Shown one piece after another: positions 60,728 through 64,000 of a stretch of 64,000 nucleotides of DNA. Position numbers and translations under genes: made by a program. The first letter of the stretch is position 1. Each line of letters starts with the position of its first letter. Source of the stretch: Populus alba (Eukaryota > Streptophyta > Magnoliopsida > Malpighiales > Salicaceae); NCBI RefSeq assembly GCF_005239225.2, contig NC_133297.1, positions 9,308,392 to 9,372,391 on the forward strand, in the 5' to 3' direction. Under the pieces are notes generated by a model. It was not told where the DNA came from, did no database searches, and worked only from the letters and a program-made list of their open reading frames with translations.

Positions 60728-63700
60728 GGAATTCTAGACCTTGGTGAACAATTTCAAAGCCTCTAATGCTTGAACTAAAAGTTACAGTTTATGGATTGAT
60801 GATTTATTTTTAGAAATGTGTCTATTAGCTATCATATGCCAGTTTTTCCAATTAAAAAATTAACGGGCTGTTTATTAATGTAAAACCTAAAACAGTATTA
60901 CTGTTTAGATTCCCAGATAAATATGGGGCTACTATCATTGGCATGGTTCATTGCCTTTTCTCTTTCCATTTTCTTGTTCCAAGTTTTTCAAATAAAGGAT
61001 TTCTTTAGGTCTTCGTTGTTTTTTGCAAAACTTCAAATCTCGGGCTTGCAGCTATGATGTTACAGGTTCAAGGCTTGAGAGCAGCCACTTCTAGCAAAAT
61101 TGCAGAAAGGCAGGACTATTTCCAAATGGTCCCTTCAAAGTTTAAACTTTGATGGGACCATAAATATCGTTTTGTTTTCAAAGTCCAAGGAGTATAGAGT
61201 GCTTTTCTCCTTATGATTAAGTGCTCTTGTAATTTTTCAAGTTTAAGTCTTGCGCTGAATATTTTGATATCTTCAATTTTCTGCCTGATAGTTGCATTTC
61301 TTTTATATTTTTTGTTCCCTAACCAGCTAATTGCTGTTTGAGTTTGCATTCTGATATCATAGCTAACTTTCAGGGGGTAAATCAACCCATGATGCTTGAA
61401 TTTCAAAAGGCGTTGTCCGGGCTTCCAGACATTGAGCGGCTGCTTGCACGCATATTTTCTACCAGGTAAGGATAAGAAGGAAGTAAGCATGCATCAGTGT
61501 ATTTTTCTAGCATTATGCAAGTACTGAACTTCATGTAATTATGTTTCTTATGCATTATTTTTATTGAAAAACAGCGAAGCCAATGGAAGAAATGCAAATA
61601 AAGTAGTTTTATATGAGGATGCAGCAAAGAAGCAGCTTCAGGAGTTTATATCCGCTCTACGTGGCTGTGAATTAGTGGCCCAAGCATGTTCTTCACTTGC
61701 TGTCATTTTGGAAAATGTGGAGTCTGGACGGTTGCATCATTTATTAACACCTGGTACTTTTCAGTTTGTTGTTCTTTTAATGTTTCTATAAGATTGTAGT
61801 TTGGCATCTTATTTTGTTATGTAATTGTAGGCAAAGGTCTTCCTGACATCCTTCCAATTCTTAAACATTTTAAGAGTGCCTTTGATTGGGTAGAAGCCAA
61901 CAATTCTGGACGTATAATACCTCATGACGGTGTCGATGTGGAGTATGACTCTGCTTGTGAAAAAGTTAAAGAGGTTGAATCTAGTTTGGCTAGACACCTG
62001 AAGGAACAACAGAAATTACTAGGGGACAAATCAGTAAGATCCTGTCCAGAAATATTAGTCTTCTCTTAATTTGTTTTAGTAAATAACATGTTCTCTCATT
62101 ACATGACCTATTTTACAGATTACTTATGTCACAGTTGGAAAAGAGGCATACCTGTTAGAAGTTCCTGAACATCTGCGTGGTAGTATTCCTCAAGATTATG
62201 AGCTGCGTTCATCCAAAAAGGTAAGTGATGCATATTGAATGTTTGGTTTCTGACACTTCCTTGAAAAAATAGCAAGTGTTTGGCCAATTAATCAATGTGA
62301 CAGGTGTAACATCATCTAATTTGTTGATTCTATTATTAAAAACATTTGAATAGTTATCACCATCTCTGTCATGTGGTGATGCAAATACAGTTGTGGTAGC
62401 ATGCATCAACAAACATTGTGAACACATAAGCAAATGAATTGTGTTTCTTGCTTGTTTAGCTTCCTTAAGAATTGCTTGTCATTGTGCCATGGAATTGCAA
62501 CAAAAGTAACCTAGAATTTAAGTCGTTTATACTGCTTTTGCCTAATTTTACCATGGTCATATGAAATATTTAAAGACAAGGCCGTGTAAACATGTTTTAT
62601 ACTATAAATAGATAGGGTCAGTATCAGCTAGCATGCCCATAAAACTGGCAGGTTCCAAATATGTGAGTAGGTGTCAAAGAGTGTGAATGAGAATGATGGT
62701 GTATGCATATATAATAACGAACTGATTTTACATTTATTTATTACCAGCTACAATCTATGTTAACTGGGTCCCTTTTTTGTCGGACAAGGAAACATTTTGG
62801 TTGGCATCTTAACTTTGGCTATAGCAAATAGCTTGCTGGTCTTAGGAAATTTGGTTTTCCTTGTCACTATCTTGTTTGAATTCTTTTTTTACATGCTGCC
62901 TGGGACATGCAGGGCTTCTACAGGTATTGGACTCCAAGTATTAAGAAGTTCTTAGGAGAACTCTCACAGGCTGAATCTGAAAAGGAGTCGGCATTGAAGA
63001 GCATTTTGCAGAGGTTAATTGTGTGTTTTTGCAAGTACCATGACAAGTGGAGACAATTAGTTTCTGCAACTGCAGGTTTGTGCACCAACTTTATTCATGT
63101 AGAATAGGATCTTGATTATGAATATGCACCTCTCTCTACACTAGAGCATTTCTGTAGAAAGCTAACAAGAACAAAATGTATTTCAAGTAGAATCCAAATT
63201 CTCTCTATCAAACAGGCAGGCGCTCCCACTCCTTTGTGGGACAGAACTATTGTCATGGTATGATTTCAATTCATTTTTCTCAACTGAAACTGGTCACTCA
63301 TGATGCAGAACTGGATGTTTTGATCAGTCTAGCAATTGCTAGTGACTTTTATGAAGGACCTGCATGTTGTCCAACCATCATAGGTTCATCATTGTCAAGT
63401 GAAGTGCCATGCCTTTCAGCAAAAAAATTAGGACACCCTGTTCTCAGGAGTGATTCTTTGGGAAAGGGTGCATTTGTCCCAAATGACATTAGTATTGGGG
63501 GTTCTGGTTGTGCCAGCTTTATCCTTCTCACTGGTCCTAACATGGGTGGAAAATCTACTCTTCTTCGACAAGTTTGTTTGGCTGTGATTCTGGCCCAGGT
63601 AAATTATCTATCCTTCAGAATATATGTTTTGCCTGGTAACCATCCACATTTTCCATCTTTGATTTTTTTTTTTCTCACAGATTGGAGCTGATGTCCCTGC

Positions 63701-63818
63701 TGAAAGCTTTGAGTTGTCTCCTGTTGACCGCATCTTTGTCAGAATGGGTGCAAAAGATCATATTATGGCAGGCCAGAGTACATTTTTGACTGAGCTCTCA
63801 GAAACTGCATTGATGCTG
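56785..63818 (+). CDS. MSH6: DNA mismatch repair protein MSH6, 3' end outside window
   Basis: Seventeen exons keep one frame for 1,118 codons: 56785-57616, 58050-58143, 58479-58581, 58661-58714, 58809-58883, 59088-59156, 59241-59324, 59549-59743, 59871-60421, 60503-60632, 61374-61465, 61575-61753, 61831-62033, 62119-62220, 62913-63075, 63309-63598, 63681-63818. Plant MSH6 has about 1,300 residues, so only the last exons (Walker B, helix-turn-helix) are missing. MSH6 pairs with MSH2 to recognise base mismatches. Exon 1 has a PIP box for PCNA (QRQITAFF) and a Tudor-like domain (VRVYWPLDKSWYEGLVKSYD), known in plant MSH6 to read H3K4 methylation, then an acidic/basic linker. Exon 5 carries the mismatch-contacting Phe-X-Glu motif (GKFYELFE). 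Exon 16 has Walker [10 protein letters not shown]. It is the only intact MSH6 seen here. The next exon would begin at or beyond the window edge. Confidence 0.96.
60688..60724. repeat. TA dinucleotide run in an MSH6 intron
   Basis: About 17 TA units lie in the intron after exon 10. The pseudogene has only about five at the same place (37709-37720), so the length has changed since duplication. Confidence 0.85.
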
Positions 63819-64000
63819 GTGAGTTTTCTTGGTAATTTTGAAGCTTTTCATTTAAGATAAAGGGTCATGGTCCCTATGACTGTCCCAGTTTGTAGATGTG
63901 GCTGAAATGGTGATGTATAGGAGGATGTTTGTGATTGTGAGTAAAGTGCCAAAGTCTATGCACAGCTTTTCCAGTCAAATTAAATTTCTGTAATGCAGAA

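Overview
This is plant nuclear DNA. Genes are split by many GT-AG introns, intergenic DNA is very AT-rich, and the protein families are eukaryotic. CKI1 histidine kinase and a Tudor-type MSH6 point to a eudicot. The style of the AT-rich dispersed repeats suggests Salicaceae (Populus-like), but that is an inference.

Layout, left part (copy A, about 0-39.2 kb). Genes in order: the 3' 20 exons of a PHIP/BRWD-type WD40-bromodomain gene (+); an intact two-exon DIM1 18S rRNA dimethyltransferase (+); an intact P-class PPR protein gene (-); a 92-residue protein of unknown function (+); an intact seven-exon CKI1 (-); a long AT-rich stretch with tandem repeats; a small ORF locus that looks like a relic of the PPR gene; and an MSH6 pseudogene (+) with nonsense codons, frameshifts and two large internal deletions. 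BRWD, DIM1 and CKI1 are, as I recall, neighbours in Arabidopsis (At2g47410, At2g47420, At2g47430), so this looks like conserved microsynteny.

Layout, right part (copy B, about 39.3-64 kb). The same genes occur again, reshuffled: a second intact CKI1 (-) starting directly at the broken end of the MSH6 pseudogene; a scrambled block (44.5-49.0 kb) in which PPR, DIM1 and BRWD-downstream DNA are fragmented, partly inverted and fused; a second copy of the 92-residue gene (+); the small relic locus again; a roughly 3.2 kb A-rich repeat insertion; and an intact MSH6 (+) whose 17 visible exons stay in frame until the window ends before the last exons.

The outcome differs by gene. CKI1 and the 92-residue gene are kept as two apparently intact copies. 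DIM1 and PPR are kept only in copy A. MSH6 is kept only in copy B. CKI1 is a hybrid histidine kinase of cytokinin-type phosphorelay. MSH6 is the MutS-alpha partner of MSH2. DIM1 matures the small ribosomal subunit. The PPR protein is probably an organelle RNA-binding protein. They share location, not a pathway. I did not find a wholly new biological system. The most unusual content is the rearranged duplication itself, the promoter-swapped second CKI1, and the PPR-derived relic carrying open frames on both strands.
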